Assembly (NCBI RefSeq): GCF_027409185.1
Contig: NC_084469.1
Span: 103,417,835-103,481,834, forward strand
Direction of reading: 5' to 3'
Length of the DNA stretch: 64,000 nt
Origin: Cynocephalus volans
Taxonomy: Eukaryota > Chordata > Mammalia > Dermoptera > Cynocephalidae
Shown in pieces: positions 16,013-27,825 of the stretch. Under the pieces are notes generated by a model. The model made no database searches, was not told where the DNA came from, and saw only the letters and a list, made by a program, of their open reading frames with translations. A program made the translations under genes and the position numbers. Every line of letters begins with the position of its first letter. The first letter of the stretch is position 1.

Positions 16013-17571
16013 TGAAATTAATAAATCATACATTGTAGCAAACTCTGATTCTGATTCCTACACAGGGCTGTAGATAGTGGCTTTGTTTTGTTTTGTTTTG
16101 TTTGTTTAGTCATTGCTGAACTAACTCTGTAGGGTCTTGTCTCCCCACAGTGTTGCTGTCTCTGCTCTGTTTTATGGTTTTGGTTTTAATTCTTGTTTTT
16201 CCTCTTAAGCTGGCTTCCTCGAGGAATTGCCACTGGATCAGCCCAGCTGAGAGCTCAGAGGTTGTGCAGTCCCGTGACAGTGGCTCTGTACTCAAGCAGA
16301 TGGCAGAATGGACCTACCTTTGCTTCCTGCCTGCAGTCCCTCTTGTCTTGTCTCTGTGCACACACGTGGCTTCTGTTGAGCTGGGATTCACGGATTGGGC
16401 TTTCTGGCTTTCTAGACTCCTAGGAATACATGAAGCCACCTGTGACTCTTTCTCCAAGTTTCCCGTTCAGTTACTGACTAGTTTCCCAATCTGTTGCCCA
16501 ACCTTAGGCTAGCAGGAGATCTTGACCTTCCCCATTCGTTGCACACTTGAGATCCCAATGATGTCCAGGGGCATGAGGTTTTGCTGCTCAGCCTCACATC
16601 AAGCCAGGCCCCCTGCCCCAGCCCCTGGAAGCACAGCTGCCAATTTCCATGGCCTGGCCAGAGCTGGGGGCCCAGACTGGGAGCAGTCCCAGGTAGCACA
16701 CTCCACAATCTGCACAGCTCTCACCTGCTGTTCTGTAGCTTTTCTTGAATACTTCTTAATTTGTTGAATTCCTTTGATGTATCTCCAGAGTCTTGAAATG
16801 GTTGTTTTGAATAATTTTTATTATTTTTAGGGAGAGGATTTGCCAAGATTCTCACTATCATTTTATCATTTTGGAAGTCCACGTTTTTTTTTGTTGTTGT
16901 TGTTGTTGTAATAGCTTTGATTTTATTTTAATAGATTTGGATTTGTTTTAATGCTTACAGAAAACCAGCTCAGCAAACCCATGGTTTTATGGTATGAGGA
17001 TTTCAGGATGAGGCCAATTTTTTAAAAAAATGAGTCCCTGAAGGGAAAGAAAAAGTACACGTGAAACTTAAAAATGGCAGAAGTATTTCTACGGTGATAG
17101 TTTCTTCATGAGTGGCAGCAAAATCCAAGATAATACTGACTTGAATAAGACTTCAGAGGTATAACTTCATCTCTCACATTTTGAAGCCTGGAAGTGGTGC
17201 CACACAGTGTCAGAAACCAGCTTCTCTGTTTTGCTGCTGCATTGTGTGTCTCTGTTGTGTGTATGGTCACCTCATGGCCTAAGGTGGCTGCTGTGGCTCC
17301 ATCTATCTAACCTCTGTTCCAGCTGTCAGCAAGGAGACAAGGAGGAGGAGAAGGGCCCACCCCACTCCCACCCTTTAGAGATGACTGACACATCACTCAC
17401 TCGCATGTGCCTGTTGACCAGAACTCAGTCAGATGCCCACACCTTGCTGCAAGGGAAATTGGGAAGTGCAGCGTTTTATTTTTTGGTGCCTGTGTGCCCA
17501 GCTAAAGTTGCTGGCTCTGTTGTGAAAGGAGGGGGCTGGGTGTGAGGAGCCACATCAAGAAGGGGGCTGCT

Positions 17572-17720
17572 GGGCCGAGCCCGTGGCGCACTCGGGAGGG
17601 TGCGGCGCTGGGAGCGCGGTGATGCTCCCGCCGCGGGTTCGGATCCTATATAGGAATGGCCGGTGCACTCACTGGCTGAGTGCCGGTCACGAGAAAGACA
17701 AAAAAAAAAAAAAAAAAAAA
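17572..17720 (+). mobile_element. SINE type C, intermediate variant
   Basis: Carries cactcgggagggtgcgg, nearer to type B in the A-box zone, with the type C GC hairpin (gggagcgcggtgatgctccc). Flanked by ggctgctg; tail 20 A. Confidence 0.9.
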
Positions 17721-17759
17721 GGCTGCTGAAGATGGTGTAAGGGTCTTAAAGGGTTCTCC

Positions 17760-17929
17760 GGGCTGGCCCGTGGCTCACTCGGGAGAGTGCGGTGCTGATA
17801 ACACCAAGGCCATGGGTTCGGATCCTATGTAGGGATGGCCGGTTGGCTCACTGGCTGAGCGTGGTGCTGACAACACCAAGCCAAGGGTTAAGATCCCCTT
17901 ACCAGTCATCTTTAAAAAAAAAAAAAAAA
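17760..17929 (+). mobile_element. SINE type B dimer
   Basis: Starts 40 bases after the preceding copy. Well-preserved left and right units, 16-A tail, gttctcc duplicated. Confidence 0.92.
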
Positions 17930-18035
17930 GTGTTCTCCCCAGTGTTTGGATGTGAAAACTGAGGCACAGGGAAAGGAAGCATTTGCTGCATGGCTGGTCC
18001 TGGAACTCAGTCTCAGCTTACCTTTCTCCAACATC

Positions 18036-18130
18036 GATGGTCAACGGTTTGAATCCTGGCCCTGCCACTCTTGGGCTGTGTGGCCTTAGGCAGCTCTCTG
18101 TACCTCTACACTGAGAAGTGAGACCCAAAG
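18036..18130 (+). mobile_element. MIR fragment
   Basis: gtttgaatcctggccctgcc followed by gctgtgtggccttaggcag, the conserved MIR core. Confidence 0.55.
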
Positions 18131-18955
18131 GTGCTTGGGGAGGGTTCTGCTTCCTTCTCTGGGCATTCCTGGATTTTCTACCTTGACAATTAGAGAGAAA
18201 AAAGTGAAGGTACCCAACAGAAAGAGCTTGTTTGGCTGAGCATCCACGTGTGTAAAGCCAGGTGTCATGGGGACGTGGAGACAAGTGGGCTGTGGTGGGG
18301 GTGACAGGTCAAGGCTGCAGGCCCTCTTGGCCCAGTTCTCCCGCACTGCCCTTGGCCTGAGGGTCTGGTCCTCATGTGGACACTTGCCATGAACAGGGGT
18401 CTCCACCAGCCTGAAGTCCTGGTGACAGCGGCTTGCTGACCCAGCCCTCCTGGCCTTTGCTCTCAGCACTCTCCATCCAGATGGCCCTTTCTTCTCCATC
18501 TCTGCCCTGCCAGCCTGTGACTGTCTCCCCAGTTTCTCCCAACAACCCTGAGGGGCAGTGTACTTCATTCCTCTTTCACAGATGACAGAAGTGGGTCTCA
18601 GAGAAGTTGAGCCACTTGCCCAAGGCTACACAGATCTGAGCCCAGTTTTGGGGTACAAAATAATCCTCAGGGACTAGCACCTACTCTGGGGTCTAGAAGG
18701 TTGACATGGCCCCCTGGAAAGGATGGCAGGTTAAGGGCAGGTCTTTGTGTCCCCCAGGAGGCAGGGGAGGCCTCCACAAGACAGGGGTAAGCAGGACCTT
18801 AAGACTGGAAAGCTAGAAGGTCAGGGCATGAGAGAGCCCATGAAGTGCCCTGACACTGCCTGGGCAGGGAGTGGGGGGTGGGGGTGGTCAGAAAGCACAT
18901 GGAACATCTTATGTGGCAGGCAGCCTTGGCATTATCTCCCATCCCACACACTTTT

Positions 18956-19445
18956 CTAGAATCTTGCCACAACCCATCAAGTTACAGAGTCTGATTTCCC
19001 TTCCCTTGTGTTTGGGTGGGTTTGGGACTCACTGGCAACCAACAGAGCACAGTGGAAGTGACACTATGTGACTGGTAAGGGTGAGTCATAAAACACCACA
19101 GCTTCTGCCTTTCCTGCAGGAACACTCACACTTGAAATCACCAGCTATCATATATAACAGCCCAACTGCTCAGAGGCCGCCATTTTGTTGGGAAGCCCAA
19201 ACACGCTCATGCTGTAATACCACCAAGGCCACATGAGGGAAAGAAGGTGCTGGCCAACCCCCAGCTGCTCCAGCTCTAGCCCTCAGCTGCCTGCAACCAC
19301 CTCCAAGACGCTCAGCCAGAACTGCCCAGCTGAGCCCTTCCCACATTCCTAACTCATAGAAACTAGGAGAGATAATAAACCAATTGTTTGAAGCCACTAA
19401 GCTGTGGGGTGATTTGTTACACAGTGACAGTAATTGGGACATCAT
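18956..19445 (+). mobile_element. MaLR (MLT1-like) LTR remnant
   Basis: The 3' end reads gagataataaaccaattg, gtttgaagccactaagctgt, gtgatttgttacacagtgac, the standard MLT1 LTR end. No viral genes nearby. The 5' limit is uncertain. Confidence 0.55.
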
Positions 19446-19750
19446 AAAATAGTTTTTTAAATGACATATATCTAGTTAAACTAACATAGAAAGAGCTTTT
19501 GAACATTGTTGAGCACAGAAAAGCAAATTGCACGATGAAATGTCAAGCAAGATGCCATTTTGGGGGCACACATTGAACCCCTGATATTTTAGTCTGGATC
19601 TCAAGTTTAGAGAAAGGTCTGTCAGGACTCCCCCAGACACACTACACCTTGAATTTCTGTGATCTCTGGCAATGGGGGTGGGCAGGATAGAGTTGGAAGC
19701 TTCTCCAAGCTGACAATGTCCTGGTTACCTGTCCATTTTAAGAACCTCTT

Positions 19751-19847
19751 AGGCTGGCCATTACCTCAGTTGATTAGAGCATGGTGTTATAACACCAAGG
19801 TCATGGATTTGGATCTCCGTACCAGCCAGCCATGCCAAAAAAAAAAA
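19751..19847 (+). mobile_element. SINE type A
   Basis: aggctggccattacctcagt, ataacaccaaggtcatgg, 11-A tail. Confidence 0.85.
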
Positions 19848-19944
19848 CCCTCGATTCTTCAACAGTGTTTGTCAGCAGACTAGTTAGTTGGTTTATAGTT
19901 TTGTCATGGTCTCAAAGATTTCCACTATAGTAAGAGTTCTTTTT

Positions 19945-20047
19945 ACTTATTTATGTATTTATTTAAAGATGACTGGTAAGGGGATCTTAACCCTTGACTT
20001 GGTGTTGTCAGCACCACGCTCTCCCAATTGAGCTACGGGCTGTCCCT
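19945..20047 (-). mobile_element. SINE type B, internally deleted single unit
   Basis: Reverse copy starting aaagatgactggtaagggga and ending tgagctacgggctgtccc; agttcttttta duplicated on both sides. Confidence 0.82.
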
Positions 20048-20885
20048 TAAGGCAGTTCTTTTTAGAGTTTTAATATTAATGAGGTGTCCAAAGCCCAAGA
20101 CATCCACCTACATCTGATTCCGTTCCTTTGTCCCACCTCATAGGTGGCCACCAGCCCCCAAGAAGTCCAAGTCGGCTGTCATCCCTCCCTTCTAGGTGCC
20201 ACCAACCAGTCCGCCTCGCAGCTCTGCCCATTCTCCTTGTTTTCATCCACCCACCTCTCCCTCCTTCCCCAGCCCCACCACTGTTGCTTTTCCAGACCAG
20301 TGTAGTCAACTCCTCCCGCCCTTGCTCCCCTCCACATGGCAGAGGTTCCAAACTCTCGCAGTTCCAGAATGTACAAGGGACCCTGCTCACCGCACACTAT
20401 CACCTCTCAGCCTGATCTTTCCAAACCTTAGCCACAATGAAGTGTTGTACCGCCCACTTCTGGGCATTTGCCTGCGTAGGGCCATCTTCCTGCAGTGTCT
20501 CTCCTGGCCAATCTCCTCCCTCTGAGCTTCATCTCAAATGCCCTTTCAACTTCCTTGATAACCTGGGGCAGGAAGCACTGGCAGCTTTACCTAAGAGAGC
20601 CCAAAAAGGTTTTCAAAGCATATTTCCATGACAACTATAAAGGCTTTTTAAATAAGTAACCAACAGAAGGAGGATGTGGTAAAGATGAATTGGTGAAAAC
20701 AGAAAAAAAAAAAATCTTATTTGCAGAATAAACACTGAGAAATTGACAGAAAATTTCATCCTCCTATTTGCAATTTATCTGTAGAGGCCCCAAAGAAGAA
20801 CTGCAAAGAAGAAATGTGAGTGTGTAAAAATGGGGCTTAATCCTGTTAACAATCAAGTAAATGCAAACTTAAAAAAATAATTATT

Positions 20886-21030
20886 GGGCTGAGCCCGTGG
20901 CGCACTCGGTAGCGTGCTGCGCTAGCAGCGCGGCGACGCTCCCGCCGCCGCGGGTTCGGATCCTATATAAGCATGACCGGTGCACTCCCTGGCTGAGCGC
21001 CGGTCACGGAAAAAAAAAAAAAAAAAAAAA
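20886..21030 (+). mobile_element. SINE type C2
   Basis: Diagnostic C2 bases: cggtagcgtgctgcgctagc, gccgccgcggg, actccctggctgagcgcc. Tail about 22 A. Target duplicate aattatt shared with the next SINE. Confidence 0.92.
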
Positions 21031-21035
21031 TTATT

Positions 21036-21133
21036 GGGCTGGCCCCTGGCTCACTCAGGAGAGTGTGGTGCTGATGACACCAGGTCAAGGGTTGAGATCC
21101 CCTCACTGGTCATCTTTTAAAAAAATAAAAAAA
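21036..21133 (+). mobile_element. SINE type B, single unit, at the same target
   Basis: gggctggcccctggctcact to tcactggtcatcttttaaaa. The word taattatt occurs before the type C2 copy, between the copies and after this one. Confidence 0.87.
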
Positions 21134-21439
21134 TAATTATTATTTAGCTTAGCAAATTGGTAAAGACTTGTTAAATGATAACACACAGTGTTGGCCAAGC
21201 AGTGAGAAGGGAGCCCTTCAGTCCTGGGACTGCACATGGATATAGCTTTCCAAAGAGCAATTTGACAAGATGACTTAAAAATATTTATACCCTTTTTTTA
21301 GGAATCTCTCTTAAAGAAATCGTTAGCAATACAAAGATACATGAACAGAGATGTTTATTTCAGTATTTTGGGTGGACACAACAGTGCCCTACAATGTGAA
21401 GTGAATTCACCTGCTAATGTTCATCCATAAGATATATAT

Positions 21440-21531
21440 TTCTTGGTGGCTGGCCCATATGGGGATCTGAACCCTTGACTTTGGTGTTCTGTAACACGAT
21501 GCTCTAATCAACTAAGCTAACCGGCAAGCCC
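21440..21531 (-). mobile_element. SINE type A
   Basis: Reverse copy tggtggctggcccatatggg to gctaaccggcaagccc; T tail replaced by TATATATTTC. Confidence 0.82.
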
Positions 21532-22007
21532 TCCTTCTGTTCTTGCCTCTCTGGGGGCTTCTCTCTCAGCAGGTCCCTCTACAATGGTGGCAAATGGGAT
21601 AACTTTCCACTGGTCCATCCTGCCCACTCAGCTACCTCAACAGAAAGAGCTCCTGTTTCCCAAAGCTCTCATCGGCTTGAGTCACATGCCCGTCCTTGAG
21701 CCAATCACTATGGTTGGGGGTGGTTTATTCTAATTGGTTAGGCCCAAGTCATGTGGCCAATCCCTTGAGATTGGCAGGCAGGGAAGGAGGCCTGGAGCAA
21801 AGCACATGGACTGAGATGGCGGGGAAGTGGGGAAGGGTGCTGGTCAGGCAAAATCCCCAAATGCCCCTTAAGGTAGATTAGGGGAGGCGGGGGTGGGTAG
21901 GAGAAAAGGCATTTCAGGCGGAGGGAACAGCACTTAGAGTCTGGGCTTTGAAATGCTCTGATGAGGTGCCTGGTCTCCCAGGGGACCAGGCAGGCACCCC
22001 TATAGAA

Positions 22008-22026
22008 TATTAATAATAATAATAAT
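22008..22026. repeat. (TAA)n microsatellite
   Basis: Five to six TAA/ATA units directly before the LTR remnant. Confidence 0.8.
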
Positions 22027-22033
22027 GGCTTTC

Positions 22034-22369
22034 TTAGTCCATTTTGTGCTGCTGTTATAGAACACCTGAGACCGGATAATTCCTGATGAACAGAAATGTA
22101 TTTGGCTCACAGTTCTGGAGGCTGGAAAGTCCAAGTGCATGGCATTGGCATCTGGTGAGGGCCTTCATGCTGCATCATCCCATGGCAGAAGGGCAAGAGG
22201 GGGCACACAAGAGTGAGAAAGGGGGCCAAATGCTTCCTTTTATAAGGAACCCACTCTCACAATAATACCACTAAATCCATTCATCCCTAGGTCCTACCTC
22301 CGAACACTGTTGCATTGGGGAGTAAGTTTCCAACACATGAACTTTGGGGGACACATTCAAACCACAGCA
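22034..22369 (-). mobile_element. MaLR solo LTR (MST/MLT1 type)
   Basis: Begins ttagtccattttgtgctgct and ends ggacacattcaaaccacagc; this is the reverse complement of an ERVL-MaLR LTR. It keeps ggaggctggaaagtccaagt and tctggtgagggcc internal words. No viral open frame beside it. Confidence 0.75.
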
Positions 22370-22451
22370 GCAGCTCAGCCTATTCCCTCAGTTGATCCAG
22401 ATGCTAATCCTAATGAATGGGGTTGATCATCATCCCCATTTGATAAAGGAA

Positions 22452-23097
22452 AAAAAAAGAAATGGAAAATGGTTCAGCCACTATGGAAAATAGTATGGCG
22501 GTTCCAAAAAAAATTAAACGTGGAATTACTGTATGATCTAGCAATCCACTTCTGGGTATAGACCCAAAAGAATTGAAAGCAAGATCTCAACGAGATATGT
22601 GCACACCCATGTTCATAGCAGCATGATTCACAATAGCCAAAAGGTGGAAACAGCCCAAGTGCCCAGATGGATGAATGGATCGAGAAAATGTGGTCTATAC
22701 ATACAATAGGATATTATTCAGCCTCAAAAAGGAAGGAAATTCTGACACATGCTACAACATGGATGAACCTTGAGGGCATTATGCTGGGTGAGAGAGGTCA
22801 GTCACAACAGGACGGGTACCTACTATTCCACTTATGACTAGTACGAGGTACCCAGAACAGTCAGATCCAAGGAGACAGAAAGTAGGATGGTGGTGTCAGG
22901 GGCTGGGGTGGGGAATGGAGAGTGAGTGTTTAATGGGGACAGAGTTTCAGTTTGGGAAGATGAGAAAGTTCTGGAGATGATGGTAGTGACAGCTGCACAG
23001 CACTGTGAATGTGCTTTAATGCTGCTGACCTGTGCCCTTAAACATGGTGAAGATGGTAAATTTGATGTTATAGATATTTTACAATTAAATAAACATT
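22452..23097 (+). mobile_element. L1 3' end, old
   Basis: tggaaaatagtatggcggtt, ctagcaatccacttctgggt and attattcagcctcaaaaagg are L1 ORF2/3'UTR words; ends with the tail reached by the following SINE. Frame broken. Confidence 0.8.
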
Positions 23098-23272
23098 TCT
23101 TTTTTTTTTTTCTTTTTAAAGATGAGCGGTAAGGGGATCTTAACCCTTGATTTGGTATTGTCAGCACCACGTTCTCCTGGTGAGCTCACCGGCCATCCCT
23201 CCATAGGGATCTGAACCCATGGCCTTGGTGTTATCAGCACCGCACTCTCCCGAGTGAGCCACGGGCCGGCCC
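23098..23272 (-). mobile_element. SINE type B dimer
   Basis: Reverse dimer inserted at the tail of the L1; left-unit head at the 3' side reads gagccacgggccggccc. Confidence 0.9.
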
Positions 23273-23305
23273 TAAACAAACAGGTTTTTTAAATTAAAGA
23301 AAGAA

Positions 23306-23398
23306 GGCCGGTCCGTGGCTCACTCGGGAGAGTGTGGTGCTGATAACACCAAGTCAAGGGCTAAAATCCCCTTACCAGTCATCTTTTTTAAAAAAAAA
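23306..23398 (+). mobile_element. SINE type B, single unit
   Basis: ggccggtccgtggctcactc to taccagtcatctttttt, lying opposite in direction to the adjoining dimer. Confidence 0.85.
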
Positions 23399-23805
23399 GG
23401 AAGAACAGGAGAGTGTTCTGGTTGCAGGCAGCTAGCCTTGTCCATCACACCTGGAGACAGGGATGACGTCTGTTCCCTGACCTAAGACCACGAGTTCCAG
23501 TTAATTCTACCACGGAGGACAGAGCTCAGATTCCAGATGGGGCAGCGGGATCGCCCTGCATCCTAAGATGCAGAATGAGAAGAGTAGATACAGGAGGACA
23601 GGGTCCCCAGCAGGAGCTTCTGACGAGTTTTTCTCCCGTTCTGTGGGGTCCTGGCAGCAGGGTAAAGTCCTCTGGAAAGAGATGAGTGAGGCTGTGATGC
23701 CCTTGACATTGAGCCTTGATAGCCGTGGCTCGTCATCACTGACGGAGAAGCTGCTGCGGAGGCCAAGGTCGACCGGGAGGCTTGAAGAAGCTTCTAACAA
23801 AGGCT

Positions 23806-24003
23806 TCTTTCTCTTCTCTTTCTGTCTTGCTTTCTCTCTGTTTTTCCCCCCTTTCCTTCCTTCCTTCCTTCCTTCCTTCCTTCCTTCCTTTTTTCCATCC
23901 TTCCTTTCTCTTTCTTTATCTTTTTTTGTTTGTTTGTTTGGCTAGCTGGTAAGCTTTCTTGCTTTCTTTCTCTTCCTCCCTCCCTCCTCCCCTCTCTTTT
24001 CTT
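23806..24003. repeat. Pyrimidine-rich tract with (TTCC)n core
   Basis: About nine or ten TTCC units at 23853-23890 inside a 200-base C/T-rich strand; a length-variable microsatellite is likely. Confidence 0.85.
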
Positions 24004-24303
24004 TCTAATTGTGGCAAAATACACAAAACATAAAATTTACCATCTTAACCCTTTTACGTGTACAATTTAGTAATAGTAAGCACATTCACATGATTATGCA
24101 CCCATTGTCACCATCTGTCTCCAGAACTTTCTCATCTCCCCAAACTGACACTCTGTCCCCATTAAACACTCACTCCCCATCCCCCTCCCCAGCCCCTGGC
24201 ACCCCCCCCATTCTACTTTCTGTTTCTACAGATCTGACGACTCTAGGGATCTCCTGTAAGTGGAATTATACAGTATTTGTCTTTTTGTGTTTGGCTTATT
24301 TAC
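24004..24303 (-). mobile_element. L1 3' end, antisense
   Basis: acataaaatttaccatctta, cccattaaacactcactccc, ctgtaagtggaattatacag; same L1 subregion as at 48303, 50990 and, in sense, 55336. Confidence 0.75.
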
Positions 24304-24340
24304 TTTTTTTTTTTTTTTTAGCAGCTGGTTCGTACAGGAA
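24304..24340 (-). mobile_element. SINE type A, 3' stub
   Basis: Only poly-T plus agcagctggttcgtacagg remains; a strongly 5'-truncated copy. Confidence 0.55.
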
Positions 24341-25361
24341 CTGTTCTTTTTCTCCTTAATCACACAAATCATACACAAAAAATGTCCAACATTCTAGGAG
24401 GACACAGTGAAAAACATCCTCTCCCAATTGCCTCCAGACCAGGCCACAGGGCTATGTGATTCCCAAGGTTGCAACCACTTGCCACTCAGATACTTGGCTC
24501 CCAGTCTTAACGGGACTGCAGTCCTGGACTCTGGCCCATCTTCCTTCCTGCCCACGTCTTTCTCTCAGCCTTGGCTCTTTAGCAGTCACCCAAAACGCAG
24601 ATACGTAGAGCCTATTCCCAGCCACTGCTGCTAGGGAGATAAAAGCCGCAACCTGGAACCTAGCCACGGGTGAGGAAAGATCTTTTTCTCTCTTGCATGT
24701 ATGAACTGGCCCTGCCTGGGAGGCCTTGCAGCCCAGGCCTTTGTAGGCCAAGGGTAGACTGCTGGGAAACAAAAGCCTCATCCTGACCTTTGGAAGCTCC
24801 ATGGCGTCTCAGCCAAAATATAACCAGAACCCGACCATTCCTTACCTCCATGGCCCGCCCGAGTCCAGCACTCTCATCTCCCCTCTAGACCAGCACAATC
24901 GCCCCTTCCCTGGGCTCCCACCTCCCACCCTTGCTCCCTCACAGTCTGTTCCCATGACAGCCACTGGGGGTGCCTGTGAGCACCTGAGTCAAGGCATGTG
25001 TCTCCTCTGCTCAGCAACACTCCATGGCTCCCACCTCACACAGGGTAGATAGAAGCCAAAGTTCTCCCTGTAGGCAACAAGGCCCTGCCTGCTCTACTTT
25101 GTCACCAGCTTGTCCTTGCCTCCTCCAAGTCACTCCACCCCAGCCTTACTGGCTTCCCTTCTTCTGCTAGAAATTTCCCACCTCATTCCCACCTCTGGGA
25201 ACTTGCATCTTCTCTTCCCTGTGCTCACAACACCGTTCCCTCAGCCAGTGCCTTTTTATCATCCAGGTCTTTGCTCCAATGTCCACATCCTCAGAGAGGC
25301 CACCTTTCCTTTCCCCAATCAAAAGTCATTCCAGTGGCATGAAGGGCACTGTGAATCTTTT

Positions 25362-25458
25362 CCTTTTTTTTTTTAAAAGATGACCAGTAAGGGGATCTTA
25401 ACCCTTGACTTGGTGGTGTCAGCACCACGCTCTCCCAAGTGAGCCACGGGCTGGCCTT
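25362..25458 (-). mobile_element. SINE type B, single unit
   Basis: Flanked by duplicated tgtgaatcttttc; body aagatgaccagtaagggga to ccacgggctggcc. Confidence 0.88.
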
Positions 25459-25499
25459 ATTGTGAATCTTTTCTATCTTGCTGTGTACAGGTTTGTACT

Positions 25500-25860
25500 T
25501 AGGGTGGGGCCTGGGACGTAGTACCCCAAAATACGGCACTGAAGCATTGGAGGAAAGATCAGAAACCGGAACCGCTCTCTCCTGAAATAGACCATAAAAA
25601 CTGGAAAGAATTACCTGGCCTCTTTGTCCCCTCCTGAATCGGGCCGTAGACTCTCATTCCAACAGTGGAACATACCTGGAAGGGAAAAAACTGTCTTTAT
25701 TGCTGAAGACACAGGGACACAGAGGAAAACCTGAAGGAATAGGCCTTGTGACATCTCCAGTTTATTACCATTAGATCAGACCCCCTTTTGTCCAATCATG
25801 CCTCTCCAGATTGCCCTGTTTCTTTGGGTCTGCAACTTACCGTAGATAAATTTGTTATGC
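25500..25860 (+). mobile_element. ERV1-like LTR fragment
   Basis: Shares wording with the LTR at 27045 (aataggccttg, accattagatcagac, tttctttgggtct). No terminal TG/CA pair seen, so a fragment of the same family. Confidence 0.4.
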
Positions 25861-25869
25861 TTCTCTCTT

Positions 25870-25899
25870 TTTTCTTCTGGCAGCTGGCCAGTACAAAGT
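25870..25899 (-). mobile_element. SINE type A, 3' stub
   Basis: ttcttctggcagctggccag only; 5'-truncated remains. Confidence 0.45.
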
Positions 25900-25936
25900 G
25901 GATTTTTACTATGTCCACCTTTTGACCTTTTTACTT

Positions 25937-26002
25937 TTTTTTTTTTTTAATTTTATTTTGTCGATATACATTGTGGCTGATTATTGCTCCCCATCACCAA
26001 AA
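25937..26002 (-). mobile_element. Very short retro-insert, probably L1 3' end
   Basis: Poly-T then ttttattttgtcgatataca to ccccatcaccaaa, bracketed by duplicated acctttttacttttt. The sequence is not SINE-like; a severely truncated L1 tail is the simplest reading. Confidence 0.45.
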
Positions 26003-27044
26003 CCTTTTTACTTTTTTTGAAAATGCTTTTTTAAATAAAATTTACCATAGTAACCTTTTTTTTTTTTTTTTTTTTTGGCAGCTGGCTGAAACAGGGATCT
26101 GAACCCTTGACCTTGGTGTTATCAACACCGTGCTCTAACCAACTGAGCTAACCAGCCAGCCCCATATTAACTATTTTCAAGTTCAGTGGCATAAAGTATA
26201 TTCACATTGTGCAATTATCACCAACATCCATCTCCAGAACTCCCCAAATTGACACTCTGTTCCCAACTCCCCTTCCTCCTTCCCATAGCACTATTCTACT
26301 TCCTGACTATGAATGTGCCTATTTTAGGACCTAATAATATAAATGGAATCAAATAACATTTGTCTTTGTGACTGGCTTATTTCACTTAACATAATGTTCT
26401 CAAGGGACATCCATGGTGTAGCATGTGTCAGGATTTTTCTTTAGGCTGAATAATATTTCATTGTATAGATCGACCACATTTTGTTTATCCGTTCATCTGT
26501 TGATGGACACTTGGGTTATTTGCACATTTTGGCTGTTGCGAATCATGCTGCAATGCACATTAGTGTGTAAATATCTCTTTTAAGTCCTTGCTTAACCAGA
26601 AGTGGAGTTGCTGGGTTATATGGTAACTCTGTTTTTAGTTTTTTTGGGAAACAGCCAAACTGTTTTTGATAGCAGCTGCATCATTTTATATTCCCATCCA
26701 CAGTGAACAAGGGTTCCAGTTTCTCCACATCCTTGCCTTTAACTGCTGTTTTCTGGTTTTTGATAATACTCTTCCTAATAGGTGTAAAGCAGTATTTTGT
26801 TGTGGTTTTGACTTGCATTTCCCTAATGATTAGTGATGTGAAGCATCTTTTCATGTGCTTACTGTACATATATCTACTTTGGCGAAATGTCTGTTCAAGT
26901 TCTTTGCCCGTTTTTGATCAAGTTTTTTTTTGTTGTTCAGTTGAAAAAGTTCTTTATATATTCTGGATATTGATCCCTTATCAAATATATGATTTGCAAA
27001 TATTTTCTCCCATTCCATCGGTTGTATTTACACTCTGTTGCTAG
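26003..27044 (-). mobile_element. L1, antisense, segment 1
   Basis: caccaacatccatctccaga, tttcacttaacataatgttc, ttccctaatgattagtgatg, ctccacatccttgcc: the antisense L1 3'UTR to ORF2 end, in order. It continues after the LTR at 27826. A SINE interrupts it at 26056. Confidence 0.85.
26056..26163 (-). mobile_element. SINE type A inside L1
   Basis: Poly-T of about 22, ggcagctggctgaaacaggg to gctaaccagccagcccc. Confidence 0.87.
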
Positions 27045-27825
27045 TGTTGGGGCCCAGAAAGCAATATCCCAAAGTGAAGCCTTCAGAAGCAGCCTCATAC
27101 ATTCTCCTGCCCTCCTGTCTCTCAGTCTCATTCTCCCCTGAGACCAGCTATAGAAACTAGAATCCCTCTCCCCAAGGTGGGTCATAGATACACTATAATC
27201 TCCTCCCCTACCTCTCTGTGTAGGAGCTGGCCAGAAAGAAATTCTCTAACCTACCTTGTCTGATTATAGGTCATAAGACCCCCATTCCAGAAAGGGTCCT
27301 GCCCCATACCCTGGAGGAATGAATGCTACACAGAGAAACAAAGAAGAATCTGAACAGAGAGGCCTTGCTGGTTTCCCCACTCAGTCTATGAGCATTAGAT
27401 CACACTTTTTTTGCCCAATCACATTTCTACACAGCTACGCCTGCTTCATAGAACCTAAGCATAAATATGGACAATTTTTCCTGTATCTTTGGGTCTTCAT
27501 TCTGAAGGCTCCCGTATCACATAAAACTATGATATTAAAAATTTTGTTGGGGCCAGCCCGTGGCTCACTCGGGAGAGTGCGGTGCTGATAACACCAAGGC
27601 CACGGGTTCGGATCCCCATATAGGGATGGCCGGTTGGCTCACTGGGGGAGCGTGGTGCTGACAACACCAAGTCAAGGGTTAAGATCCCCTTACCGGTCAT
27701 CTTTTAAAAAAAAAAAAAAAAAGAAATTTTGTTGTGCCTATTCTTCACATTAATCTGTGTTTATCGGATGATTTTTCAGAGAACCTTCAGGGGATTGAAG
27801 GGGATGTCTTCTCTTGGCCCCAACA
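27045..27825 (+). mobile_element. ERV1-like solo LTR nested in L1
   Basis: Begins TGTTGGGGCCC and ends GGCCCCAACA, with four-base duplicates ctag/atag on either side in a continuous L1. A four-base duplication fits class I (gamma-like) retroviruses. About 608 bases without the nested SINE. No gag, pol or env beside it, so a solo LTR. Confidence 0.75.
27550..27722 (+). mobile_element. SINE type B dimer inside the LTR
   Basis: Well-kept dimer with 17-A tail; aattttgttg is repeated on both sides and splits the LTR near its 3' third. Confidence 0.92.

Noticed and set aside
18086..18568. A 160-codon open frame on the minus strand
   Set aside because: It covers a MIR piece and composition-biased intergenic sequence; no start context or domain.
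22452..23097. An active L1
   Set aside because: Only the old 3' end is present, with broken ORF2 and no ORF1.
27045..27825. A provirus with genes
   Set aside because: Only one LTR with its duplicates is present; no retroviral coding remains on either side.
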